64,000 nucleotides of DNA, from contig CM046861.1 of the NCBI GenBank assembly GCA_025617745.1, forward strand, positions 14,036,516 through 14,100,515. Reading direction: 5' to 3'. This DNA is from Heliocidaris erythrogramma (lineage: Eukaryota; Echinodermata; Echinoidea; Camarodonta; Echinometridae). A program made the translations under genes and the position numbers. Under the pieces are notes generated by a model. That model saw only the letters and a list, made by a program, of their open reading frames with translations. It was not told the origin of the DNA and made no database searches. The first letter of the stretch is position 1, and each line of letters starts with the position of its first letter. Positions 33,501-42,512 of the stretch are shown here, one piece after another.

Positions 33501-36500
33501 GGGGGGTGACTGCGGCCTCTCCTGTGAATATAGACCTATTGTTTCAAAGATAAATCACAGTCTTGGGCATAACAATCTTGGCGTGAATATTTCGCTTGAT
33601 TTGGATGCATGGTTGAACACAGGGGTTTGAACGGAATCGTTCTGGAGTTCTGAAGTAATTTTAAAACTGGCAAAATGATAAATTAAAACAAATCATTTTC
33701 TATGAATGTTGAGTTAGTCTTTAAAGAATGCATACTTTTGAATCCGTTCACTCCATTCTTTTGTTAAATTGTTTGGAATAAAGAAATGGTTGTTTTGGGG
33801 GTTTTCCCAAAATAATAAAAATATTAAAATTAAATAATAAAATGCGCCATCATGAGTTACTAACGGTTTTACCGCGCCGTATTCTTAATCCAAACAGCAT
33901 GCAGCGTGCGCCGTATTTGGTACAAACAATTTGTGTTAGTTTTGATTATCACTAGATTCAATCGATAACATGCAGGTTTCAGGCATTTAATTTCATTTCA
34001 ACCATTAAATACTGCATCATAAAAAAGTCTCGTAAATAAAGAGTGAAAAATTACATTCAAATTTGATTTAAATAAAGCGCCCTCTTGAGATTGATAAAAT
34101 AAAATGCTGTTCTATTGCGATTATGTGAATTTTTCCCGCCATTAACGTTTAGAATCAGCTCCTCTACCTGCCCCTTTAAACTTATCATAAAAAGCAACCA
34201 CTATCAAACCACTAGTTTAATGAGTTTTTACAGTTTGCGGCTGACTTTTTTTTACCTTGGTGGTAAAGAGTCTGTCAATATTTAGAAATTTTAATGATCA
34301 GACAAACCTCACACACACGCACGCATGCGTATATCGAGGGCCCGGTCGAAGATTATGACCCCCCCCCCCCCCCCCCGCCCCCCCCCAAAAAAAAAACAAC
34401 AACAAACAAACAAACAAAAACAAACAAACAAACAAACAACAAAACAAAACAAAAACAAAAGCAAAAAAAAAAAAATGTCTCAACTTTAAGTTCTATCACC
34501 TTGAACACAAACTAATTTGTGTATTGTAAGCTCAGAAACGTAAATGAGGCATTTCTGATTCAGCTAGCATTTGTGGACCTTTAACACTAGCCTAGTCAGT
34601 ATAACTGATGCGATTTCTCGGTACTTTCTTAATACTTACTGTGCCATTCTGCCGTTTGGCACAGACTCTTCACATATATCCCATAGAAGAGTATTTATAA
34701 ACATGGCAAACAAAGAGTTAAACCCACCGTTGTTTCGCCTTACAAGTAGGTGCATGCATCTAAGCTAAGAAAATCAAAGGACTATTCATTTCTTCCCTCT
34801 CAAATTTTTACTAAGGCTGTGCTCGTCATATAACATTGACGCTATGAATATCATCTTGATGGTGCCAAACATTCGAAAACGTTCCATAATATATATAAAC
34901 GGCTATTTGATACCATTTGTGAGTTTTCTTTTTTTATCGATATACAGGTTTGGTGAATATACCTCTACTCCGTTACTTCTCTGTTCGACAGCTTACGATA
35001 TTTGGTGGTGTCTTGGCATCGGGAGGGCTTATCGCGGCTTCGTACGCTCGGACATACGTTGAATTAACTGCCTTTTTGATTGCTAATGGTAAGTGATTCG
35101 TTACAAGAACAACTGAATATAGTGCTGACGCGTGAGATATTGTTTGTGGGTTAACATCCCTATTTCACTAAACATATAGCCTATCATAATATCAAAGACA
35201 TAAATGAACTTGAGGCGCGCGAGCCCTTTTAATTTTGTGTGTGTTTTTTTAGTTGACGTGGAAAATTTTAAAGATCATGTTGAGTTAAACGTGCACAGAA
35301 ATGTTTGTGAGTTTTTAGTTTTATTCATGCCTGTGTGGAAACATATCATAGAAGCAAAGTCGTATGAAAAGGATTTCTCTTCAAATGCCCTGAGCCCCTG
35401 ACCCTCGAAATATAAACAGAAAGTGTTGATTTTTATTGACAGATTTTATGACTGTTTTTGATAGAGATCGCAATTTAAGTTATTTAAATTTTCTGTTTTT
35501 CTAAAAGAAAATAAAATTGCTTTTGATATCTTGGCTTCCATTCAGGCGTTGGGTTTACCTTTGTTCTATTACCAACAAACACCTGTCCAGCTGATTATTT
35601 TCCCGAGAAATTCGACATCGCCAATGGGATTTTCATCTCTGGTGGGAGCGTCGGTGTCATGCTCCTACCCTGGATCACCGAGACCCTGATGGACTTTTTC
35701 GGATGGAGGGGCTCCCTATTGCTGCTAGGTGGCATGGAGCTACACCTCATTATTGTTGGCGCGCTCCTGAAACCAGTGAGAAGCCAACGTTCAAGAAAAC
35801 ACAAACCTTCATCTCAAACTGATATTGAAATCTCAGGTGGCTACACCAAAGTCTCGTGTCAGGTAGATTTACCTGATGATGAAGGCATGGTGTTCAGAGA
35901 CAGTACTGTAGGCCCTTCAGCGACAAAATACTACCTTGTAGGAGAAAAAGCCGTCTTAAATACTGAAGAACACAGAGATCCAAACTCAGCTTTCTGTGTG
36001 GTGGACACTAAGGATATTGCTATTGGTGATTGTAACTCTATCAGAAAGACAGAACAGCCAGATAACAGATTAAATGAACACGACGAGGCAGAAGAAGTTG
36101 CTACCTCAGTTGATAAATGTAGTTCAAACCTGCAATTAAAATCTACCAAATGCTGTAGAGGCGGTTCCATGAAGTGGATTATATTTGCGGTGAAATTCTT
36201 CAAGGAGCATCCTCTCATGATCATCGTGTGTATTCAGGTATACCTTTTTACTCTGCCATACGGAACATGGCTGATGTTCACTATCCCTAATGCTCAATCC
36301 AAAGGTCTCACTGACCTCAGATCTACTCAGCTGTCACTCGCCGGTGGAGTCGCCAACTTCATTGGACGTTTCACATTTGGATTTATCATTTCCAGGAAAT
36401 TCGCTCGAATCGAAGTCTTGTATTTGATCGCCAACTTGATTTCATCGCTGGCATTTTTCATGAACTATGTGGTGGATTCCTTCGGGTTCTTGGTGATTCT

Positions 36501-39403
36501 TTCTCTCCTATTTGGATATACGATGGGCTTCAAGATTCCAGCACAGCTTACCCTAGTGATGAATGCTGTTGGACACAAGCATTTCAAGACGGGGACAGGC
36601 TTACTCTATCTGTGCTATGGCACCGCCTTCCCACTGCTCGGGTTTATTTCAGGTTTGCTGAAATTCTTTTCAATTAAGTACATAATTCTTAAGTTTTAAT
36701 TTCAACCCCCAATATTTTTTTTTTCATTTTTGCTCATAATTACAAAGAAAGAACATATAGATGAGCCATAATCTCTAAAAAGAGCGAGGGCTTTGTGGTC
36801 TCTGGAATTGCCTTACAGACACAATGCAACTCGATTCTAAACACAGCTGTGGTTCACTTACATTTTCGGTTTATTGCGGACTACCACACGGTAGCCACCT
36901 AGGTCCACTTCTTTTTATTATTTACATAAATGACATTAAAAAAAATTCTTTCAACTGTAGACCTAGTTTTTGCAGATGATTCCAACATATTTTGCCGTAC
37001 AAATGCAAACAAACTCCTTAAGGTAACATATTGGATCGAGATCAATTTATAAACAATCCCTAAACCCGTAGAAGATTAGATTTTCGCTACAAAATTACCA
37101 TGATGACCAGTCTTCCGTGCAACATCATTCTCTAGAACGTTTCTACATCTACAATTCCTAGAAGTCCTAATTATCCTGGCAATCCCTAAGTAATATAATG
37201 CACAACATACATGCGAAACTACCGCCCGAAAGACTTGAGTTATCAAAACACTAAAATACTTTGTCCTTCTTTCGCCTACTGTACTGACAGTGTATTATAC
37301 ATAAATTGCCAGTGAATTGTAAACTATCACCAAGGGGAAGGGCAACACAAACAAAATAAGATATTGAAGTTTAATGTGATTTCTGTTTTTTGTGACTGTC
37401 TCATATCATTATGCACATGTATTGTAACGGGTTCATGTCTCATGTTGGACAACTGATTTTTTTCGATGTCATTATGATCATGATACAGGCATAATAAAAA
37501 AATAGTGTAATTATGTTTGACTCATATAATTATGACAATGTCTAATCAAATTTCAAATATCTGCAGATCAGTTGGGTACCAATTACGTAATGTCGGTTTT
37601 ATTGCGAAATATTTGTCCAAGTCTGCCACTGAAAAGATAGTTCACGCCTTAATTTCCTCCTGTCTCGACTTTGGCAATGCCCTTCTGTTCAATATACCCC
37701 AAAATCTGTTGTCCAAGCTTCAGAAGCTTCAAAATGCTGCGGCTCGCATTGTTACTCTGTCCACCAAGCCTACTCATATATCCCCTGTTTTGCAGTCGCT
37801 ACACTGGCTCCCTGTCAAACATTGCATTATTTTCAAAATTTTGTTACTCACTTTTCACTGCGTTCACGGTTCTGCTCCCCAATACAATACCTCTTTAATT
37901 CAAAATTACACCCCCGTAAGATCTTTGCGCTCATCTACTTGCAGTTTTCTTGTGATCCCTAGAGTCGCAAGATCTGGGGGGGGGGGGGGGGGGGGGGGAG
38001 ATCATTTGCCCATGCGCGTCCTAAATTATGGAATAGCCTTCGTGACACATCAAAAAGTGCATAACATCTGATTCTTTTAAAAATCATGTAAAAACATTTC
38101 TGTTTAATTCTTAATTAATTGCGCCTTGAGCACTCCACAGAGTGGATTTGGCGCTATATAAGTTACATTTATTACATTATTATTATTATTAATTGAACAT
38201 CCAAATTTTTTTTTTTTTTTTTTTTCACATTTTGATCCAGTTAATTTTAATATTTTTTTACTTGTATACAATAAATGATATATTTACAGATATACTGTAT
38301 GTACACTGGAGAGCTTCTAATCATAAACATGGTGTGATATATCTGGTACAGAGAAAGTATCATGGAACCCGATCCGACTTGACAATGACTGTGTAATTAT
38401 TTGTGTGCTCAAAATGCTGAAGAACATTCAATCCCAAATCGCATGTTATGTGTATTAGTCATGAATCAAATTAATAAAGAAATTAAGTAAAGAATGTGGT
38501 TGTTGTGGCATAACCATTTTTGGGACGTCTCTGTCAAATAATGGCAAATGCACAAGACCACCCTTTTCACGTTATAACCCATTGACATAAACTTCCATCA
38601 TAAAAACCAGTCTTGAGTTCTGATGTTTAAATTATGCATAAAACAAATAAAAGAAAAAGAAAATGTAGCACTCTGCTGGTCTTAAAAATATAATCAGTAA
38701 AAACAAATTATGGTGCAAGGACAAGGGCTAACGATCCGCTTTTTACGCCAAAGTGTCAAAATTCCACAGCAGCAATTTACAGCTTCTTTTAGTTTAAGAA
38801 AATGTAGAGCCAGATGTATATTTGCTGGTAGAGAACTCATCCGGTTCATTAGGAGTGATCTATATATTGACAGTAGTAATTGCAGCTGTTGTGAAAATTG
38901 TGAATGAGGCTTATAAAAAAATTGGGAGTTCTGCCAATGTGTAAAGTTCATGTACAGGTGGCCATTTTTCTTGGTATAGCTGCCAGCTTATAGGCATATT
39001 AATATCTTTCTTTTTTTTTAATTGTGTATTTATTGAGAGTTCACAAACATAAAAAAACTTTCAAGCAGATACAAACATGTTTATATATAAAAATTAATGA
39101 CAAATCAAGATATTTACAATTAATTAAGATGATAAAAAAAAAGACGCCAAAAAACAGAAAAAATAAAATATAATAAAAATAAAAATAGCAGAGTACATGT
39201 ATAGAAATAAGTTATAAGACTTTCATATTATGTACATGAGCCAGAACCCCAAGATCGGATTGCATCAAAATCTGACAATTACGTTGGACCCAACGTAAAA
39301 CTAAATACATGTATTGCCGTCCACAATACAAATGGAAGCTCAGGCCATCAAAAAGATTGGAAGGAGCAGAAACGAGAAATGAGACGATCTGCCATACTCC
39401 CCC

Positions 39404-39439
<36 letters not shown>

Positions 39440-40346
39440 CACACAACCCCACCCCACATACACACCCCCTACCCACAATTCCATACCCTCACCCTAACAC
39501 TCAATCACACAACCACCCCTCCCCACCTCCCTTCGCAAACTACACAATCAATCTCCACAACACGTGACAGACAGATCGCCCAACAGCATCCCGATCCCGC
39601 CCATTCCCGCCATCAGGCAGTCAAAACAAAAACTGCTGAGCGTGAGAAAATCAAATGGACAACACATTCCTGAAAGTAACGTAGGAAAACATGCATAAAC
39701 CAATGACCCAATTCCAGTTCGAGGTTATCGCTCATGTTGTACAGTGGCAGTGTGACTTATGAACAAATGTTACACATGCAGACATGCATGTAATACAAAA
39801 AATTCACTATAGAATTCCCAATGGAATTCTATAGTTATGTAATGGGGAAAATTATCTCTGTATAGCGGGACAGGAATATTAGTAGAGAAGTTGACAAGAC
39901 AGTACATATTACATCTAATACTTAGTATTACATACATGTATCAGATCATAATAAAGTGAGGAAAGGAAGGAGTTATAAGTAGACATAGAATGGCAAAACT
40001 AGATTTCAAAACGCCATTTTTTAAAGTGTATAGATAGTTTCTCTTTTTGGCTATCAAATACTCTAAATCTTTTTGTTTCTTAACAAAAGATTTAAATATG
40101 ACAAAATTGGGAGGCAAATTGTTAAACTTGCAGTAATAAATATGATATTTCAACAGCCTCCAAAATGATATTTATTGTGACCACTCTACTTTCTTTTCAG
40201 GAGCCATCTTTGATCTTACTCAGTCTTATAACATCGCGTTCTGCGTTATGGGAGCTCTGGACCTCTTTACTGGTTGTGTTGTCGTTTCCCCCTTAGTCTG
40301 GAACCGCTTCTGCAAAAGACCCGATTCTCCACATCTCAATTTATGA
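18338..40346 (+). CDS. SLC16-family (monocarboxylate transporter-like) membrane protein, 4 exons, 540 aa
   Basis: Spliced coding sequence 18338-18566, 34948-35088, 35546-36652, 40201-40346. Every intron is phase 1 with GT/AG ends, and the four pieces sum to 541 codons with the stop. The predicted protein has 12 membrane segments with a ~120-residue polar loop between segments 6 and 7, the standard layout and length of SLC16 transporters, which move small organic acids or related solutes across the plasma membrane. Family marks are the aromatic-rich YGWKRW before segment 1, YFPEKFDIANGIFISGGSVG matching the second SLC16 signature, and Arg in segment 8 (VANFIGRFTF). The Asp that pairs with this Arg in lactate/proton MCTs reads Asn here, as in several orphan members, so the substrate is not predictable. 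The start at 18338 is preferred over 18299 because the extra 13 residues are hydrophobic and unlike the family N-terminus. Intron 1 is 16.4 kb and full of transposons. Confidence 0.9.
19990..21286. mobile_element. Non-autonomous inverted-repeat DNA transposon nested in the DIRS fossil
   Basis: The left arm (about 19990-20182) and right arm (about 21110-21286) are ~190-bp diverged reverse complements: GCCTAGGCAGATTTC, TTCATGAATATTCATGA, CAGGGTCGGGAAACGGTT, AGTCCCTGGCCTGCACGTAC and TAGGCGCCTAGCCTACGTT. AA stands on both sides, and the palindrome GCCTAGGC follows again on the right, so the target duplication could be AA or AAGCCTAGGC. The ends alone cannot decide. The interior is AT-rich with AGATCTA repeats and no coding domain. 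Confidence 0.75.
21296..21441. repeat. Perfect 55-bp inverted repeat (hairpin) in the DIRS gag region
   Basis: 21296-21350 is the exact reverse complement of 21387-21441 (CACATCAAATCTGGTCCCGC ... GAACAAAAG), with a 36-base spacer. The left arm begins only ten bases after the nested transposon ends. It looks like an inverted duplication of element sequence made at or after that insertion. Confidence 0.9.
24610..24663. other. Short spacer between two mobile elements
   Basis: Nothing recognised. Confidence 0.4.
24664..24930. mobile_element. Foldback MITE, ~120-bp arms
   Basis: The left arm (about 24664-24791) and right arm (about 24806-24930) are diverged reverse complements sharing CTCTGGTAGAC / GTCTACCAGAG, AACATCCCTTCATTG and ATGTAAAA..GTAGAACA. 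The spacer is about 15 bases. The outer boundaries are not sharp. A further copy begins the window at 1-81. Confidence 0.7.
24931..27966. other. Intron 1 stretch without a supported gene
   Basis: AT-rich sequence with repeated GCATAAATTTGCATAT-type phrases (25860, 27055, 27190, 27380), suggesting a dispersed family. There are runs of 12-15 G or C near 25999 and 26417, a short inverted GGGGCACA / TGTGCCCC pair near 26389-26410, and a series of AAATGTAAA phrases at 27730-27900. Short open frames here have no domain. Confidence 0.5.
28122..28181 (+). promoter_or_regulatory. GC box and CRE upstream of the THAP exon
   Basis: CTCCGCCCCC (28122-28131) and the full CRE palindrome TGACGTCA (28174-28181) lie within 170 bases of the THAP start codon at 28288. 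The latter is the consensus for CREB/ATF factors. The matching right-end promoter carries two more copies (32182-32199). Confidence 0.55.
28288..28542 (+). CDS. THAP zinc-finger protein or first exon
   Basis: An 84-residue frame forming a complete THAP domain, a C2CH zinc-coordinating DNA-binding fold used by transposases and by host regulators derived from them. Seen are MPQRCVVAGC (Cys pair), LHLFPKD, RRKWTAKVK with the invariant Trp, VCSEHF (Cys and His ligands), the following DF, and a basic end, KKRPSLKQV. The Met at 28288 is chosen because THAP proteins begin within a few residues of the first Cys; an upstream in-frame Met at 28198 would add 30 unlike residues. A possible donor (CAA|GTTTGA near 28536) means this may be only the first exon of a longer protein. 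It lies 317 bases inside the left end of the TTAA element and is probably its DNA-binding component rather than an SLC16 intron-nested host gene. Confidence 0.8.
   Translation: MPQRCVVAGCSNTTKEGVTLHLFPKDPNIRRKWTAKVKLARAHWKGPSDRSVVCSEHFCAEDFVDSTGLHSAYGIKKRPSLKQV
28543..30599. other. Interior of the TTAA element, no domain recognised
   Basis: Contains a C/T-rich low-complexity block (28920-29240; TTCTCTTGTGCTTTC- and CCCTCTTT-type units repeated about 125 bp apart) that yields long but meaningless open frames. It also has 18-20 C runs near 28845 and 29436, and AT-rich sequence with a short TA microsatellite near 30375. No transposase motif was seen on either strand. Confidence 0.5.
30600..30790 (-). 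repeat. Dispersed GGCGGATCCAGG repeat inserted in the TTAA element
   Basis: On the minus strand it starts TTGGCGGATCCAGGGTGCAC, continues into a 25-G/C run, then TTTTTTGCTTGTCAGGGAAT and GGAGGGAAACTGGACC. The same order occurs at 44026-44130. It directly abuts the last recognisable ballast codons and so truncates or interrupts that exon. Confidence 0.65.
30791..30919 (-). CDS. P2X7-type ballast domain gene, 3' exon (truncated)
   Basis: After a TTTTATAG acceptor the minus strand reads REARHVAYRQLVRWCWSFLG then RAGRVPLPSCAAVTRIRAAF. This lines up with the C-terminal cytoplasmic region of vertebrate P2X7 (RHCAYRCYATWRFG ... ILPSCCRWRIRKEF), the zinc- and nucleotide-binding ballast domain. In invertebrates that domain occurs in stand-alone and THAP- or nuclease-linked proteins. 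Joined to 31332-31434 it stays in frame (CG|G completes Arg). A dispersed repeat begins immediately after F-L-S-E-P, so the natural end is lost. Confidence 0.75.
31332..31434 (-). CDS. P2X7-type ballast domain gene, internal exon
   Basis: 103 bp between a CACCCAG acceptor and a GTGAGT donor, reading FHPVCLERYVMETAYYLYRQ then QYGGQARQDATEN. It matches the helical segment that precedes the RH-x-AYR block in ballast domains. The clean splice borders and frame continuity with the 3' exon are the main support. Spacing to the upstream exon is normal for a compact gene. Confidence 0.7.
31540..31620 (-). pseudogene. Possible eroded cysteine-cluster exon of the ballast gene
   Basis: The minus strand reads YWCMGWLIPVNSNID near 31575-31605, where ballast proteins normally carry a W-C-x-C-G-x-C-x-P cluster binding two zincs. 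The Trp-Cys, the Pro and the Asn-Ile spacing are reminiscent, but three expected cysteines are absent and no good splice acceptor fits the frame. This is a guess from position and pattern. Confidence 0.3.
31818..32037 (-). CDS. P2X7-type ballast domain gene, 5' exon
   Basis: The minus strand reads QDTYSGSDISDLEHQVPEEI, then EEELGARPYTMFEPDMSDSG and GEDIDWRLGNNNW split by a GTAATT donor. Acidic N-termini containing RPY-x-x-EP and ending RLGN-x-x-W directly before the cysteine cluster are typical of invertebrate ballast-domain proteins (from memory of the family). The first ATG (32035-32037) gives MASSSS in a frame one base off from QDTYSG, so either the start lies elsewhere or a single-base indel separates them. 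Strong acidity suggests a disordered N-terminus. Confidence 0.65.
32182..32199 (-). promoter_or_regulatory. Two adjacent CRE palindromes upstream of the ballast gene
   Basis: TGACGTCA occurs at 32182-32189 and again at 32192-32199, about 145 bases upstream of the first ATG of the ballast gene. Together with 28174-28181, both inward-facing genes of the element have CRE consensus sites at similar distance from their TIR (about 170-200 bp). Confidence 0.6.
32375..34947. other. Distal part of SLC16 intron 1
   Basis: No gene is supported. It has G/C runs near 33297, 33488 and 34361, an AAC-rich low-complexity block (34388-34470), and a GGGAGCGAGCGAAGCGAACG phrase near 33346 like the interior of the hAT element at 9892-10670. 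CCCCTTTAA near 34172 is a lone TTAA-type end without a partner. Confidence 0.5.
34948..35088 (+). CDS. SLC16-like gene, exon 2
   Basis: Residues 77-123: LVNIPLLRYFSVRQLTIFGG then VLASGGLIAASYARTYVELT, covering the end of membrane segment 2, the conserved R-x-x-x-x-x-GG turn and segment 3. Acceptor TATACAG, donor GTAAGT. Confidence 0.92.
35089..35545. other. SLC16 intron 2
   Basis: 457 bp, AT-rich, nothing recognised. A short open frame at 35204-35401 has no domain and no conserved pattern. Confidence 0.7.
35546..36652 (+). CDS. SLC16-like gene, exon 3 (main exon)
   Basis: Residues 124-492. It includes membrane segments 4-6 with the signature YFPEKFDIANGIFISGG, then the polar cytosolic loop (about residues 198-320) rich in Asp, Glu and Ser with several possible phosphorylation sites. 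Segments 7-11 follow, including PYGTWLMFTIPNAQSKGL, GRFTFGFII and TMGFKIPAQLTLVMNAVG. The donor is TCAG|GTTTGC. Coding quality is high with no break. Confidence 0.93.
36653..36825. other. Start of SLC16 intron 3
   Basis: Nothing recognised apart from a T run. Confidence 0.5.
36826..38191 (+). mobile_element. L2/CR1-like LINE fragment
   Basis: 36850-37000 encodes a reverse transcriptase core (CGLPHGSHLGPLLFIIYIND, then FADDSNIFC in a neighbouring frame). 37540-38090 encodes the ORF2 C-terminus (KIVHALISSCLDFGNALLFN, LQNAAARIV, HISPVLQSLHWLPVKHCIIF). The 3' end has GCGCTATATAAGTTAC then ATT repeats, the L2-type tail. A ~500-bp unrelated segment separates the two coding pieces and a 23-G run near 37977 interrupts the last part. 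It is a dead, 5'-truncated copy in intron 3. Confidence 0.85.
38192..40200. other. Rest of SLC16 intron 3
   Basis: No gene is seen. It has T runs near 38204, a (CA)n microsatellite of about 17 units at 39403-39436 flanked by CCCCA-rich sequence to about 39540, and AT-rich DNA before the TTTCTTTTCAG acceptor of exon 4. Confidence 0.6.
40201..40346 (+). CDS. SLC16-like gene, exon 4 (last)
   Basis: Residues 493-540: GAIFDLTQSYNIAFCVMGAL then membrane segment 12 (FTGCVVVSPLVW) and a short tail NRFCKRPDSPHLNL with TGA at 40344-40346. The cytosolic C-terminus is much shorter than in vertebrate MCT1-4. Confidence 0.9.
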
Positions 40347-41696
40347 AGACAAATCAGTGGCGTATCACGAATTTGATTAGCAGGGAGGCGAAAAGGAGTT
40401 CATTTTAAAAGCATTTCAGTCATTTTCCTGGAAATCCGAAGCATACAGCATACTTGTGTGAAATGAAAATTAGTGGGGAAAGTCAGGATTGCGTAAGCCG
40501 CACACACTCGTACACAAAGTTTGTGCGTCGAACGCGTACATCATCGATCTCTACCTTCGACTGCACGAAGCCGACCGAATTTCGCACGAGCGGCTCGAGC
40601 TCAGGCGGAGCGTGCATGTTGCGCGGCGATCAGTCTCTCCGAAGTTTGCGCCTGCGGGGCAAGGGCATGATCACGTATAGAGCCCTTCATACACAGGGCT
40701 CTGATCAGGTAACGATCACGGTGCCCTCTCGCGGCATAAAAACGTCCACAATCTGGGTTAAATATCCATTTAAATCAAAGTTCCCCAGTGACCCGGGTTC
40801 GATTCCAGGCGGAGACACTTTTTTAACTTTTGCAAAAATATCAAAAGTGAGGACAGCTCTGGGGAACTTTGATTTAAGCTACGCAATCATTATTCTCGCA
40901 TTTTCATTTCTCACAATTGTATATATTTTGCACGAGAGTTTCAAGGTTTCTTTTTTTTTCCACATGTTTTTCCCGTGTTTTACATATAATATACACAAAT
41001 TTATATTACATAATATCAAACAAAATTACGATAAGAAGTGTTCACATAAATGGAAAATTTTTAAAACAATTATACTATCATAATTTCGGTGATATCAGGG
41101 ATAGTAAAGAAACAAAAGTGGAGGAGTCTATTAAAAAGCACAGCTTGTATTTTATAGACCCCTTTGTGAGAAAAAAATATACTTACAAATGCTCTAAGTT
41201 TATGGAAATAATTACGAAATATATATACTTTGCACTATCCCCCCCCCCCCCCCCCCCCCTTACACTACAAAACAGAATAATTGTGACAGTGGTATGTGTA
41301 CAAATAAATATATTGGAAATGATAACATGCGATGTCTTCAGTAGGAGAGAAGAAAGAGAGAGAGAGACAGACAGAGAAGGAAGATGAAAGATGGGGACGT
41401 TATACATTTTAATCCTTTCTGCAATGATGTTCTTTTCATTCCAGCTCAATTTTTGGTTCGAAATGATATTTTCCCTGTTATTTTTTACCATTTAGCAATT
41501 ACATTTATATCTATTCAGCAGGATTTTTTTTAGTCTATATACGTTTAAATGAAAAAATGGTGGGAGCTGATTTAATAGTATTATTTAAGGAGTTCCAGAA
41601 CTGTGGTCCGGTATATATAAAAGTCTTTTGTGCAGTAGCTGTCCTGGTCATTGGTAGATGTAGCATATTTGATTGTCTCGTGGTTATTTTCTTACA

Positions 41697-41729
<33 letters not shown>

Positions 41730-41730
41730 T
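40347..41730. repeat. 3' flank of the SLC16 gene made of repeats
   Basis: CAGTGGCGTATCACG (from 40354) is a hAT-type end just after the stop codon. CCGAAGCATACAGCATACT (40424-40454) recurs at 43351-43379. AAATCAAAGTTCCCCAG (40773) and its complement CTGGGGAACTTTGATTT (40860) enclose a box B-like GGGTTCGATTCCAGG. 40855-40940 recurs at 49678-49760. C runs and a TA microsatellite lie near 41239 and 41701. Open frames in this block lack domains. Confidence 0.6.
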
Positions 41731-42512
41731 TGTCTGCAAAGGGTAAATACATATAAATATCTTGGTGTCTGGATGGACGAAACACTATCTTGGCAAAATC
41801 ACGTTGAAGAGACAATGAAAAAGATTGCTTCCCGACTTGCGCTTTTTGGTAGGCTTAGGAAATTCCTAACAGTTGAAAGTTCAAAAATCTTAGCCAACTC
41901 ACTAATACAACCTTACTTTGATTATTGCAGTAATGCATGGTCAACTTGTACGCAAGGCCTCAGAGACGGTTTAACTAGACAGCATAAGAAGATGGCTCGA
42001 TTTGTTTTAAAGGTTGACTATACAACTCCTATCGGACTAGTGTATAATCAATTGAGATGGGTCCCTATCGAGGATAGGTGGAAATTCCACAAATGTAAAA
42101 TGATGTACAGTATTCTTCATGGGGAAGCACCTGTTTACCTGTCTGAGCTTGTTGTAAGATCAGACAACCTCCATGCATATCGGACAAGAAATTCTGTTCA
42201 CAATGGTGTTGTGGGGCCACTTGTCCGTACTCAGGCAGGTAAAAAAGCCTTCTCCCACAGCACTTCAATATTATGGAACCATATCGATAGTAGGATTCGT
42301 TGTGCTACTTCGAAAAAATCTTTTGTTATTTTGTACTGGAGACTACTTAGAAACAATATTAATTGAATTTTCGCCCATGATTATATGTGTATATCATTTT
42401 GTTTGTATGTGTTTCATTTTTGTGTTATGCAGGGCCTGCAAGTATAACAGTGTGTTACTCACTGATGTGGTTACCCTGGGTAAACAATACTAAATAAATA
42501 AATAAATAAATA
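41731..42512 (+). mobile_element. 3' part of a CR1-group LINE
   Basis: From about 41735 a continuous frame to the stop at 42366 reads YKYLGVWMDETLSWQNHVEE, LIQPYFDYCSNAWS, LRWVPIEDRWKFHKCKMMYS and TRNSVHNGVVGPLVRTQAGK. This is the conserved thumb and C-terminal region of non-LTR reverse transcriptases. The 3' UTR ends GGTTACCCTGGGTAAACAAT then AAAT repeats. The frame is intact over more than 200 residues, so the copy is fairly young, but it is truncated at its 5' side by a TA microsatellite. It is related in its tail to the fragment at 10919-11547. Confidence 0.85.

Noticed and set aside
39379-39567. Thr/His-rich frame over the CA repeat
   Set aside because: Pure (CA)n and CCCCA-rich low complexity; no coding signal.
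40454-41083. 209-residue plus-strand frame beginning MCEMKISGESQDC
   Set aside because: It crosses at least three distinct repeats, including a tRNA-like box B segment, and has no recognisable domain.
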